From Phycisphaerales bacterium UBA7800 (lineage in GTDB: Bacteria > Planctomycetota > Phycisphaerae > Phycisphaerales > Phycisphaeraceae): 64,000 bases of DNA. This document shows positions 37,517 to 47,200 of the stretch, piece by piece (within the stretch, counting starts at the first letter, position 1; every line of letters starts with the position of its first letter). A model generated the notes under the pieces. The model saw nothing but the letters and a program-made list of their open reading frames with translations. It was not told the origin of the DNA and made no database searches. Where the stretch lies: NCBI GenBank assembly GCA_002480565.1, contig DLCK01000047.1, forward strand, positions 1-64,000, in the 5' to 3' direction. The translations under genes were made by a program, and so were the position numbers.

Positions 37517-37813
37517 TTGATCGGTTTTGCAGCTTCTCTGATCGTAGGGATCACAGCTGAATTAGAAACCGAGACAATACTATGGCGTGCATTGATCGTG
37601 ATGATTCCCTGTTGGTGGATCGGACGACTCGTTGGAGCGCTGGCGGTTCATACCGTCGAAACACAGGTTCGTGAATACAAACTGGCTCGGCCTATTCCAT
37701 CTGATTACGTAATGTCTTCGGATGTTGAAATCTTGGACGACGAAAACGAACCGATGGATGCTGAGGTTTCCACCCCGCAAGAGCAACCTGCTTCGGCAGC
37801 AAGCAATGGGTGA
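37517..37813 (+). CDS. Small membrane protein upstream of the flagellar sigma factor gene
   Basis: At least 98 residues from TTG 37517, with two hydrophobic segments (about 1-15, extended upstream, and 22-42) and an acidic tail. The frame stays open upstream. A well-placed AAAGGAG (37468-37474) sits 9 bases before an in-frame ATC at 37484, which would give MPAKVIATCFALIGFAASL, a much better N-terminal span. The ATC start is therefore plausible and the true protein is probably 109 residues. It lies 85 bases before the FliA-type sigma factor gene. Function is unknown. Confidence 0.7.
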   Translation: MIGFAASLIVGITAELETETILWRALIVMIPCWWIGRLVGALAVHTVETQVREYKLARPIPSDYVMSSDVEILDDENEPMDAEVSTPQEQPASAASNG

Positions 37814-37898
37814 CAGCATCATGGTCAAGAGTGACGTCATTTGGGGTTGAATGCTTCGAGGGGTAGAGAAACACTGTGGGCCGGTCAAGGAGTGGACC

Positions 37899-38720
37899 AT
37901 GGCAAAAGTGAAAACGCAGGATCCGAGTGCCGATTTAATTGATGGCCGTCCTGCTCGTGAGGTTTGGGTTCAGTACAAGGCCGAAGGTGGTGAGTATATT
38001 CGCAACCTGCTGGTCGAACGATACTTGCCTTTGGTCAAGTACAATGCAGATCGCATTCATACCAAGTTACCAGACGAGGTGGATGTCGAAGATCTCATGA
38101 GTGCTGGTATCTTTGGATTGATGGACGCAATTGATGCGTTTGACATGGAGCGTGGCGTCAAGTTTGAGACGTATTGCGCACCTCGTATCCGCGGGGCCAT
38201 TCTTGACGAGTTGCGATCCATGGACTGGGTCCCTCGGTTGGTGCGTTCGCGTTCCAGTACCGTGGAAAAGGCCCGCAAGTCATTGCAGATGGAGCATGGT
38301 CGCAAGCCCACTGATCCTGAGATTGCTGAAAAGCTTCAAATGAATCCCGAGGAGTACGCCAAGATCCGCAAGGACGCCGGTGCCGTTGGGGTGGTGAGTC
38401 TATCACGCAAGTGGTTTGAAACTGACTCCAACAAAGATGTCCGCGAAATCGACGTTCTCAAAGACGTCAAACAGGTCAACCCGTTTAGCACGGTTCAGCA
38501 ACGTGACCTCAAGGACATGATCACCAAAGGCCTCTCCCGCGCAGAGCGTCTGATCCTGATCCTCTACTACTACGAAGAAATGACCATGAAGGAAATCGGC
38601 GTGACGCTTGATCTTTCAGAGTCTCGCGTCAGTCAGATGCACAGCAGTATCCTTGCCCGCCTTAAAGCTCAGCTTCAGCATCGAGACAAGGAACTCAACG
38701 AAGAAGATATGATCGACTAA
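37899..38720 (+). CDS. fliA: FliA/WhiG-type RNA polymerase sigma factor
   Basis: A 273-residue sigma-28-type factor. Region 2 includes YLPLVKYNADRIHTKLP, VDVEDLMSAGIFGLMDAID and GVKFETYCAPRIRGAILDEL; then RSMDWVPRLVRSR. Region 3 (GRKPTDPEIAEKLQM) and region 4 (LILYYYEEMTMKEIGVTL, SESRVSQMHSSI) follow. Start at 37899 is supported by AAGGAG at 7 bases; an in-frame ATG at 37851 has no such site. It would direct late flagellar and chemotaxis genes, consistent with the flagellar cluster 9 kb downstream and the candidate promoter before the chemoreceptor gene. Confidence 0.95.
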   Translation: MAKVKTQDPSADLIDGRPAREVWVQYKAEGGEYIRNLLVERYLPLVKYNADRIHTKLPDEVDVEDLMSAGIFGLMDAIDAFDMERGVKFETYCAPRIRGAILDELRSMDWVPRLVRSRSSTVEKARKSLQMEHGRKPTDPEIAEKLQMNPEEYAKIRKDAGAVGVVSLSRKWFETDSNKDVREIDVLKDVKQVNPFSTVQQRDLKDMITKGLSRAERLILILYYYEEMTMKEIGVTLDLSESRVSQMHSSILARLKAQLQHRDKELNEEDMID

Positions 38721-38753
38721 ATCGCAATCATTCCAATATTTCTCCGAAACGCC

Positions 38754-38784
38754 GGCCGCATCCACTTGGGTGCGGCCGCTTTCA
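38754..38784 (+). terminator. Intrinsic terminator
   Basis: An 11-base-pair GC-rich stem (38754-38764 / 38769-38779) with a tetraloop followed by CTTTC. It ends the sigma factor transcript. Confidence 0.8.
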
Positions 38785-38962
38785 TTGACCTGTCACATCA
38801 CAAAGCACTTTCACCATTGACGCATCATGCCATGCGTTCAATGACAAGCAAGGATTCTCATTGACTGCCAATCTGTTGTAATTCTGCACCTTTGTGGTTC
38901 GACAAAGCCTCACGAATGCTCCGTTTGACGAATCTATCCAAAAACGCGACGATAACCCGACT

Positions 38963-40702
38963 ATGCAAGACCCAACAACCCAACTATCCAATGCATTTTC
39001 CAAGGCGATTACCACAGCTTTTGGTGATGATTATGCTTCAGTGGACCCCTTGATCAAGCCCTCGGGCAATCCCAAATTTGGCGATTATCAAGCCAATGTC
39101 GCCATGAGCCTGGCTAAACGCGTAGGAGACAATCCACGCAATGTCGCGCAGAAAATTGTCGATACGTTGGACCTGGGTAACTGGGGTGAAAAGCTCGAAA
39201 TCGCCGGCCCAGGCTTTATCAATATCCACCTCAAGGCCGATTACCTGGTGAGTCAACTCGCTGCCGTCGCTGCAGACGAACACCTTGGACTGGATCAAGC
39301 CGATGGCCAGAAAGTTGTCGTCGATTACTCCGGTCCAAACGTTGCCAAGGAGATGCACGTCGGACACCTGCGTTCCACCGTCATCGGCGACAGCATCGCC
39401 CGTGTGCTGGACTTTCTAGGTTACACCGTCATCCGTCAAAACCATCTTGGCGACTGGGGTACGCAATTCGGCATGCTCATCGAAAATCTCATTGATGAAG
39501 GTGCCGATGCCGGAACCCATATTTCTGATCTTAAAACCTTCTACCAAGGCGCCAAAAAACGCTTTGATGAAGAACCGGAGTTTAAAGACCGCGCCCGTAA
39601 ACGTGTCGTCGCTTTGCAAGGTGGTGACGAACAGACACTACAACTCTGGCGTAAACTCATCGATGAGTCCAAGCTGCACTTTAACCATGCTTATGGCTTA
39701 CTTGGTGTCTTACTCACGGATGATGATATCCGTGCAGAGAGCTTTTACAACGATCAATTACCCGGTGTGATCACTGCGTTGGAAGAAGCGGGGCAACTCA
39801 AAGAAAGCCAAGGCGCCAAGGTCGTCTATCCTGAGGGTTTCAAGGATGAGCAGGGCAATCCCTTCCCCATGATCGTCTGCAAATCTGATGGCGGATTCCT
39901 CTATGCAACGACTGACCTGGCAGCCATTGCCTATCGCATGAACGAACTCAAAGCTGACCGCATCGTCTACGTGACCGACTCCCGGCAAAGCCAGCACTTT
40001 GCAATGGTCTTCCAAACCGTCTTACAGGCAGGCTTGAATACCACCGGCGCAAAACTCGACCATGTGTCATTCGGCACAGTGCTTGGCCCGGATCGCAAAC
40101 CCTTCAAGACCCGAAGTGGTGACACCGTCAAGCTCATTGACCTCATGGAAGAAGCGGTTATTCGATCACAAAAAGTCCTCGCCCAAAAGGCAGCGGACTT
40201 GACGGATGACCAGCAGAAAAATGTTGCTCGAGTCGTCGGTATTGGTGCTCTGAAATATGCAGACCTTTCAAGCGATCGTATCAAGGATTATGTCTTCGAC
40301 TGGGATCGTATGCTTGCCTTGGAAGGCAATACCGCACCGTACCTGATCAATGCTTATGTCCGCATTCAATCGATCTTCCGTAAGGGCGACATTGACCTGG
40401 CTACAGTCGATGCATCGAAAATCACACTTGGCCATGATGCTGAAAAAGCCCTGGCATTGAAGCTGCTGCAATTCGGCAATGTCGTGCAGTCCGTCGCGTC
40501 GTCACTTGAGCCTCATCGACTTTGCACGTACCTTTATGAGTTGGCATCAGGCTTTCACAGCTTCTACGAGAAGTGTCCGGTGCTCAAAGGCGATGTCGCC
40601 CCGGAACTTCGGGACAGTCGCCTTGCCTTGTCCGCACTTGTCGCACGCACGCTTAAGTCAGGTTTGAATCTATTGGGCATCGACGTCGTCGAACGCATGT
40701 AG
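38963..40702 (+). CDS. argS: Arginyl-tRNA synthetase
   Basis: A 579-residue class I synthetase that charges tRNA-Arg. The N-terminal tRNA-binding domain (about 1-100) is followed by the HIGH-like HVGH in NVAKEMHVGHLRSTVIGD and NHLGDWGTQFGMLI. The KMSKS-equivalent loop is FKTRSGDTVKL, and the DALR anticodon domain ends in the terminal RM typical of ArgS. Start at 38963 (MQDPTTQLSNAF) is preferred; the GTG at 38894 lies too close to the presumed leader. The ribosome site is weak. Cytoplasmic, essential. Confidence 0.96.
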   Translation: MQDPTTQLSNAFSKAITTAFGDDYASVDPLIKPSGNPKFGDYQANVAMSLAKRVGDNPRNVAQKIVDTLDLGNWGEKLEIAGPGFINIHLKADYLVSQLAAVAADEHLGLDQADGQKVVVDYSGPNVAKEMHVGHLRSTVIGDSIARVLDFLGYTVIRQNHLGDWGTQFGMLIENLIDEGADAGTHISDLKTFYQGAKKRFDEEPEFKDRARKRVVALQGGDEQTLQLWRKLIDESKLHFNHAYGLLGVLLTDDDIRAESFYNDQLPGVITALEEAGQLKESQGAKVVYPEGFKDEQGNPFPMIVCKSDGGFLYATTDLAAIAYRMNELKADRIVYVTDSRQSQHFAMVFQTVLQAGLNTTGAKLDHVSFGTVLGPDRKPFKTRSGDTVKLIDLMEEAVIRSQKVLAQKAADLTDDQQKNVARVVGIGALKYADLSSDRIKDYVFDWDRMLALEGNTAPYLINAYVRIQSIFRKGDIDLATVDASKITLGHDAEKALALKLLQFGNVVQSVASSLEPHRLCTYLYELASGFHSFYEKCPVLKGDVAPELRDSRLALSALVARTLKSGLNLLGIDVVERM

Positions 40703-40814
40703 CCCTCCTGAAGTTTTTTGATGTACAAATGAACTGACAATAGCTGCATCACTGCGTGATGCTGTGAGAGCAAAGCTCTCAAGCGAAACTCGAAATAAAC
40801 GAAAGCAACACCTC

Positions 40815-41378
40815 ATGCTCAATGTCGCTCTCAAAGAATGGTGCATCGTCTGTGACTTGCTACTCGAAGGCAAGCTTGCCATCGTCCTCCGCAAAGGTGG
40901 CATTTCCGAGCCCGGTGGCGCGGGTGTGTTTGAACTGGAGCATCCGCGTTTTGCACTTTGGCCAAGTTGGGCTCATCAGCTGCCTGATCGCATCAAATCC
41001 GAACACCGTGATCGTGTGCAGGTGCTCGACGAACCTTTTGAACAAACTGTCACCGGTATAGCCGATGCTGTAAAAATTTGGGAAGTTCCCTCTCGCGCAG
41101 CATTCGATTCATTAGATGACTTGCACTGTTGGACCAAACCACAAATCGACATGCGCTTTGACTACAAACCCGAAAAACCACTTTACCTCATGGCATTACG
41201 TGCATGGCGTCTAAGCGAACCCAAGACCGTCCTAAACGTCCCGGACTATGCCGGCTGTCGCAGTTGGGTTCCACTGGCTGAGCAGGATGCGGTGGATGAC
41301 AACAACCTGATTCCGTCTATGGATGATGAACAGTTTGAATCCATTGTCAACCGTGTGAGTCTGGCGATGCAGGGATAA
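40815..41378 (+). CDS. DUF1802 family protein
   Basis: A 187-residue soluble protein with the DUF1802 hallmarks: a start of ALKEWCIVCDLLLEGKLAIV then LRKGGI, and a middle FELEHPRFALWPSWAHQ. A second KPLYLMALRAWRL segment lies near residues 130-142. Function of this family is unknown. It lies 112 bases after argS with no terminator seen, so it may be read from the same transcript. The start at 40815 is the first methionine consistent with the family. Confidence 0.85.
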   Translation: MLNVALKEWCIVCDLLLEGKLAIVLRKGGISEPGGAGVFELEHPRFALWPSWAHQLPDRIKSEHRDRVQVLDEPFEQTVTGIADAVKIWEVPSRAAFDSLDDLHCWTKPQIDMRFDYKPEKPLYLMALRAWRLSEPKTVLNVPDYAGCRSWVPLAEQDAVDDNNLIPSMDDEQFESIVNRVSLAMQG

Positions 41379-41448
41379 AAACACAGTCATACAAAGCCCA
41401 AAGCTGAGGTTCAGCGAAGCTTGAGACGGTTTTTATTTCAAAAAAATA

Positions 41449-41539
41449 AACCACAGAGACACGCAGTCACAGAGTCCGAATCAATACAGAGATCAACTCT
41501 CTACTGATTTCTTCTCTGTGTCTCTGTGCCTCTGTGGTT
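41449..41539. repeat. Dispersed CACAGAG-type inverted repeat, copy 1
   Basis: Arms AACCACAGAGACACGCAG (41449 on) and CTCTGTGCCTCTGTGGTT (to 41538) face each other with an imperfect 40-base centre. This is the same repeat family as at 61231-61302 and 62441-62531. It lies in the gap between the DUF1802 and purE genes, which converge, so it may act as a terminator. Confidence 0.8.
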
Positions 41540-41563
41540 CAGCCAAAGATCAAGTTTTGAAAG

Positions 41564-42055
41564 TTATGCTTCGGGCACGTCTTCGGGGATCGCAGCCGTC
41601 TGAGCTACGCGATAATCATCAAGCTTCTTGGCCATCTCCGGATCACTGAGTGCCAGAATCGACACTGCAAAGAGTGCCGCATTGACCGCGCCGTGCGAAC
41701 CCACCGCAAAGGTTGCCACCGGAATGCCCTTGGGCATCTGCACCGTCGACAGCAGGGCGTCAAGACCGCCCATGACTTTACCATCCATGGGGACGCCCAG
41801 GATTGGCAACGTCGTCAGTGAACCCATGACACCTGCCAGGTGTGCTGCCATACCTGCAGCTGCGATGATGCACTTAAGACCGCGCTCTTTGGCAGTTGAG
41901 CCAAATTCGTGAGCACGTGCCGGCGTGCGATGTGCCGAGCAGACTTTCATTTCATAAGGGATACCGAACTCGTCCAGGATGTCAGCAGCCTTACGCATCG
42001 TCGGTGCGTCCGAAGCACTGCCCATCACGATTCCAATCAGGGGTTTGTTGCTCAT
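41564..42055 (-). CDS. purE: N5-carboxyaminoimidazole ribonucleotide mutase
   Basis: A 163-residue class I PurE of purine biosynthesis. GIVMGSASDAPTM (about 8-20) and CSAHRTPARAHEF (about 43-55) carry the substrate-binding Ser/Asp and the catalytic His. AAAGMAAHLAGVMGSLTTLP follows, as usual. No purK is adjacent. The ATG at 42055 lies only 7 bases downstream of a TATAAT on the same strand, so the mRNA may be leaderless. Confidence 0.96.
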   Translation of the reverse strand: MSNKPLIGIVMGSASDAPTMRKAADILDEFGIPYEMKVCSAHRTPARAHEFGSTAKERGLKCIIAAAGMAAHLAGVMGSLTTLPILGVPMDGKVMGGLDALLSTVQMPKGIPVATFAVGSHGAVNAALFAVSILALSDPEMAKKLDDYRVAQTAAIPEDVPEA

Positions 42056-42062
42056 GGCGGGG

Positions 42063-42068
42063 ATTATA
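42063..42068 (-). promoter_or_regulatory. TATAAT -10 box of purE (possible leaderless start)
   Basis: A perfect TATAAT on the minus strand, 7 bases before the purE ATG. Transcription starting at the usual distance would begin at the start codon. No good -35 box is seen. Confidence 0.45.
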
Positions 42069-42109
42069 GCGGATATCAAAAAAGGATAGAAATGGGTCGA
42101 AGATCAAAA

Positions 42110-42937
42110 TTAAATCAAATCCAACCACGCTTCGGGGAGGACTTCGAGCCAGAAACGCCCGTGGATTTTGCGGACGAAGACCTTGCAGCCGTAGACCTCT
42201 GTTAACGACTCTGGCGTGATCACGTCATCGGGCTTGCCATCAGCGGTAATCTGCCCGTCGCGGATGAGTAGAACCTTGCTCGTGGTCGGGGGCAACTCTT
42301 CGACATGATGCGTGATGAACAACACCGTCGGCGCATCAGGCTTATGCAGAATCTGTTGGACGGTGGCAATGATTTGTTCACGGCCTGCGACATCCATCCC
42401 GGCAGTGGGTTCATCGAGGATCAACAACTCCGGCTTAAGTGCCATGGCGCGGGCGATCAGACACCTGCGTTTTTCACCGGTGGACAGCAGGTTCAAACGA
42501 TGTGCCAGGCGATGGGACAAGCCGACTTGTTTGAGCAGATGTTCAGCATGATCGCGTTGCTCGGAGGTCGGTGTTTCGTACAGTCCAATCGTGCCGAAGT
42601 ATCCGGTGCAGACGGCGTCGATGGCAGAGAGGTCGCTATCGACCACAGCACCAGAACTGTGATAATCGGCTGAGTCGGTGGAAGGATTGACGATGCCGAT
42701 GCGTTTGCGAAGTTCGATGATGTTGCATTGTCCGAGCGTGTTCCCAAGAACAGTGGCTTTGCCGGAAGTCGGGAACATGGTGCCTGCGATCGCGCGGGTG
42801 ATGGTGGTCTTGCCTGACCCGTTAGGGCCGAGGATCGCAGAGCAGGTGCCTTTGGCCAGAGTGAAACTCACATCCCGGAGGATCGGCGTTTGGTTTCGGG
42901 TTAATGACACATTCTCAAACACAACCGCATCGGACAT
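42110..42937 (-). CDS. ABC transporter ATP-binding protein
   Basis: A 275-residue ATPase with Walker A GPNGSGKTT (about 38-46), signature LSTGEKRR, Walker B LLILDEPTAGMD and the switch His in ITHHVEE. It resembles stand-alone ATPases of the YlmA/ModF type. No permease gene is adjacent, so its partner is elsewhere or it is a soluble regulator. The ATG at 42937 with AAAGGTG upstream is chosen over the GTG one codon earlier. It lies just upstream of purE on the same strand (54-base gap). Confidence 0.92.
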   Translation of the reverse strand: MSDAVVFENVSLTRNQTPILRDVSFTLAKGTCSAILGPNGSGKTTITRAIAGTMFPTSGKATVLGNTLGQCNIIELRKRIGIVNPSTDSADYHSSGAVVDSDLSAIDAVCTGYFGTIGLYETPTSEQRDHAEHLLKQVGLSHRLAHRLNLLSTGEKRRCLIARAMALKPELLILDEPTAGMDVAGREQIIATVQQILHKPDAPTVLFITHHVEELPPTTSKVLLIRDGQITADGKPDDVITPESLTEVYGCKVFVRKIHGRFWLEVLPEAWLDLI

Positions 42938-43053
42938 CACAAATCACCTTTCAATAAGGTGAATACTTTAGCACAGCCCCGGAAGGGGTGGAAACATGAT
43001 CGCAAACAGCAGCTATACTGACTTGTGAATTTGTACACAATTGGAGTTTGATT

Positions 43054-44160
43054 ATGTCCAACACGAAATACCATCAATGGCTTTGCGAATTGACCAGCAC
43101 GCCCACGGCTACCGGCAAGGAAGATCGCGTCATCGCATGGATCAATCGCTACGTGAAGTCCAAACGCAATGTCATCATGAGAGCCGACAAGTATGGCAAT
43201 CTGGTGCTGTGTCGCAAAAATATTTCCGTCAGTAATTCACCGATTTACATCACCGCTCATATGGATCACCCCGCATTTGTCGTCCATGAAATCATTGATG
43301 ACAAAACGCTCATCGCGGAGTTCCGTGGTGGGGTCAAGCCTGAGTATTTCAATGGTACGCCAGTGAATTTGTATCACGGCGATGACAAACCGGTGCGGGG
43401 TAAATGCGTGAAAATGCTTGAAGATCCGGATAAACATACGGACTTTGCAGACTATAAACTTGCTCGCATTGAATTTACAAAGAAGGTCAACGCGCAAGTT
43501 GGCGATGTGATGACATGGGCACTGCCCAAAGCCAAAATCACCAAGGGCATGTTGCACGCACCAGCAGTTGACGACTTGGGCGGACTTGCTGCTGCGGTGG
43601 CTGCTTTCGACTTGTTGGGTAAATGCAAGGAAGATGTCCGACTGCTCTTTACCCGTGCTGAGGAGATGGCATTTATCGGCGCGATTGGAGCATGCAAAGC
43701 CAAAACCATCGAGAAAAAAGCCCGACTCATCTGCCTGGAGACTTCAAAGAGCTTTGCGGATTCACCCATTGGTGCTGGCCCGATTGTTCGTGTTGGTGAC
43801 TTTACGTCCACGTTCCATCCGGACTTGACCTATCGCATCAGCCGGATTGCTCGTGACATGGAGAAGGCCGATCCCGACTTTCAATGGCAACGCAAGCTCA
43901 TGCCCGGTGGCACATGCGAAGCCTCTGCATTTGGCAGCTATGGGTTCATCAGTACGTGTCTGTGCTTGCCTCTGGGCAACTATCACAACATGAATGAGGA
44001 CACGCAAACCATCAAGCCCGAATACATCAGCATCGCGGACTTTGACGGGCTGGTGCGTTTGTTGGTTGCCATTGCACAGGGACTCAATGACGCGCAAAAA
44101 TCCCCGGGACTCAAACCTGTTCTTGAAGACCTGTTCAAAAAACGCAAACGCGTCCTGTAA
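43054..44160 (+). CDS. M42-type metallopeptidase
   Basis: A 368-residue aminopeptidase-like enzyme of the M42 (glutamyl aminopeptidase/endoglucanase-like) clan. Metal-site motifs are AHMDHPAF (about 70-77), APAVDDLGGLAAAVAA (about 170-185), TRAEEMAFIGA (about 207-217) with the catalytic Glu pair, and GGTCEA (about 290). Start at 43054 follows TTGGAG at 7 bases. Cytoplasmic, no signal peptide. Likely role is peptide breakdown; exact specificity is unknown. Confidence 0.9.
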   Translation: MSNTKYHQWLCELTSTPTATGKEDRVIAWINRYVKSKRNVIMRADKYGNLVLCRKNISVSNSPIYITAHMDHPAFVVHEIIDDKTLIAEFRGGVKPEYFNGTPVNLYHGDDKPVRGKCVKMLEDPDKHTDFADYKLARIEFTKKVNAQVGDVMTWALPKAKITKGMLHAPAVDDLGGLAAAVAAFDLLGKCKEDVRLLFTRAEEMAFIGAIGACKAKTIEKKARLICLETSKSFADSPIGAGPIVRVGDFTSTFHPDLTYRISRIARDMEKADPDFQWQRKLMPGGTCEASAFGSYGFISTCLCLPLGNYHNMNEDTQTIKPEYISIADFDGLVRLLVAIAQGLNDAQKSPGLKPVLEDLFKKRKRVL

Positions 44161-44197
44161 CGAACGCTCCGTAAACAGATCGAACCTTGAAATAAAG

Positions 44198-44219
44198 CCC
44201 GGGGCTTTTAAGCCCCGGG
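44198..44219. terminator. Bidirectional terminator, 10-bp GC-rich stem
   Basis: CCCGGGGCTT/AAGCCCCGGG with a 2-base core; a T-rich tract (CTTTATTT) follows on the minus strand. It separates the converging M42 peptidase and PA14 genes. Confidence 0.85.
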
Positions 44220-44262
44220 GATTCGTCTTCGTCAATAATAAACACACTTGTTCAACACATCA

Positions 44263-47200
44263 TCAATTCATCGCATCGCCCCATAGCAACATGGGGACGG
44301 GGATGGCATCACGATTGTCCAGTGAATACGCGGTGCCCCCGATGTATCGAATCACGCGATCCGTCGGGCCGTTGATACTAGTGTTTAGCAGCAAGCCTTC
44401 ATTAACCGTGCCAAGCGTCGCAGTTGTTGCAGTGCAGTTGGTTAATACGGTTTTAGCCGAGGTGTGACTGCCTGCGATGACAGTGATATTACTCAGGCCA
44501 TTGGCATCAAAACTACAACCTTCGACGGTACTCAATGGCGTGATGAATCCGGTGCTGGCAACACCTGCGGTAAAGCGACAGGAAACAAAGTTGGTTGTGT
44601 TGTTAGCATCGACCGTCGGACTGCCTGCATTGTTTTGAAAATCACAATTGGCAAAGACAGTGGTCAGGTTGTTGTTAAAGTCCGCGGCGCGTGTCGTGCT
44701 GTTGGCAAAGCGACACTCGACGTAGCTGTTGAGATTGTTGCCACGGTATGCCTGCAAATCCAAAGGCAAACCACAGTCCACAAACTGACAGCGATACCAG
44801 AAGTTTTTGTCCAAGAAGGTCATCGTCGGCGTATCGCCACCGGAGTATGCCGGATCCACAATTTGTTTGATACCGATGGGGCAGTTGACCATGAAGATGT
44901 GGTCGATGAGGTTGTTATCCCAACTGTAAATTTCCTGAACGAGGATACCGTGTTGAGCCATGTCTCGGAACTGGACGTATGAGAAGTTGATGCCGGTGTA
45001 CATGTGGTTGGCAATGTTGGTGACCAGACCATTCTTCCCACCTTGGAGTGTGAGATTACAGAGTGTGAAATTTTGATGACGCGTTGTATTGTCATCGGTC
45101 TTGATGGTAATCATGTCAAAGTCATTGGTCTTGGCAATGATCAGTGTCTTGTCCATGCCTGCACCGATGATGCCGTATTCCTTGCGGATGGTCAGCGGGG
45201 CGGAGATGTAATAAATGCCCGGTTCAAGATGGACGATGCCTTCGGTGTCGATGCGATTTTGAAGGTAGGTTGTGTCATCGGTTTTGCTTGCAAGGTCATG
45301 ATTCCAAATCGGGCCTCCTGGGTCAGGAATGTTCATGTAGGTTGGTGCTTCCCAGGGTTGACCGGGGCGCGTCGTCGGGCGGATCATGCCATCAAGTAAA
45401 TCTGCATCACCCGTACTCATCTGCGAAGTCTGCGTGGTGCCGTTGACTGTAAAGTCATTGACATTGTTTTCGATAGCAGTGATCCGATCCGCACTGACAT
45501 TCAGCGAATTCACGGAATAGGTCTTGGATAGCAGGTTCAATGATCGCACATTGCCCGACTGATAGGTGATGTTTGGAGTCAAAAGATTATTGGGGCTGAC
45601 GCTCATGCCCATCATCACTACTTCTTCTGCGTTGGTATCCAGCAGGGGTGTCCAGTTGGTTGATGGCAAGTGGTTACCCCCTTGGCAGGCAAAGAGTCTA
45701 AGCGTGCCCATGTCTCCGGTGCTAAAGAGTGCGCGGTTGTCATAGTTATTCCAGTTCCACGATTCGGAGTCTGTGCCTACGAAAGTCAAATCGTCTTGAT
45801 AGTCGATTTGCGTCACATAGCTGTGTGAGGTGAGGAAGTTGAACCATAAAAACACATTGCCATAGGACTCAAAGCCGCTTGCGGTGTTACCGTTGATGAC
45901 CAGTTGGGGGTAGGCTGCATGGACGGTGAAGCGGATGAAACGGTTGTTGCGAAGGTATCCGCCGTAGGAGTTGTCGACGTTGACTTTGGTGAGTCGGAAT
46001 CCAACGAAGAGATTGTTTTCGACGGTGGCATTGTCAATGGTTAACGATGTGTTGGTGATCGCACGGAACGCATTACCCGAGCATGGCAAGGCTGACGGTT
46101 CAAAATAGATACCACTTCCCTTTGCCCGAAGATAGGAGACAAAGCTATGTCGCGTGCCGCCAGCGACGGTGATTTGCGGGACGATTGCGCCGGGGACGCC
46201 GAAGATTTTCTGATCACTTGAAAGCACTAATTCGGTCGGGCCGTTGACGGAGTAGTCCGCTGCTTCAAGACGAATACTGCCATAGGTGTCGAGTCGTGTT
46301 TGCAGATTGGCTGCATCTGCAATAGGGACAAGATACGCATCATTGTCGAACATCTGTAATGAATCATCATCACGATGCCAGCTGGATGATGGGACGATTT
46401 GTTTGGAGATTGAGGGGCCTTCGTATCTGACTTCAAGGACTTGGCCGCCACCACGTTCCATGTAATGAATGGTGATGGGGTTGAGGCCTGCTTGGAGTGT
46501 AACCGTACCGGAGACTTCGGTAGGGCCGTGGAGTCCGTCGTTATCGACGACGAGTTGGTCCCCGATCCAAAGCCGCGAGCCGTCGTCGGATTTTGTGTAG
46601 AGCGTGTAGGTACCGGTGGTGGGGACATCGATGTAGCCGTCAAACGTCAAGCCAAAGACGTCTTCACGTTCGCCGTATGTGACGACGGGGTCGGAAGCGA
46701 TACCTGTGGTGATTGGCGTGAGTGTGTCAAAGTCCGGCAGATTGTTCCATGCACCTTCAAAGTATCGGTACGCCAATCCTGGAAGATCCGGTACGTCATG
46801 ACTAAATGCCGATGCCGGGATGGTCTGCTTGCTGATTCCGGGGCCTGCATATTGGGCGATAAGGACTTCGCCGCCACCGCGTTCAAAAAATTGAACGGTG
46901 ATGGCATGCAGACCCGCTTGCAGGTCAATTGTGCCCGACTGCTCAACCGGGCCATGCAGTCCGTCGTTGTCGACGACGAGTTGATCGCCGATCCACATGC
47001 GACTGCCATCGTCGGATGTGAGATAGAACGTGTAGGTTCCGGTGGTTGGAACTTCGATATAACCACCAAAAGTCAGTGCAAAGAGGCTGTCCTGTTCGCG
47101 GTAGGAGACATCAGGAATCGTTGCAATACCTGTGGTAAGAGGTGTTAACGTGTTGAAGTCCGGCAGTGTGGTCAAGGAAACCGTGTAGTAGTTGTAAAGG

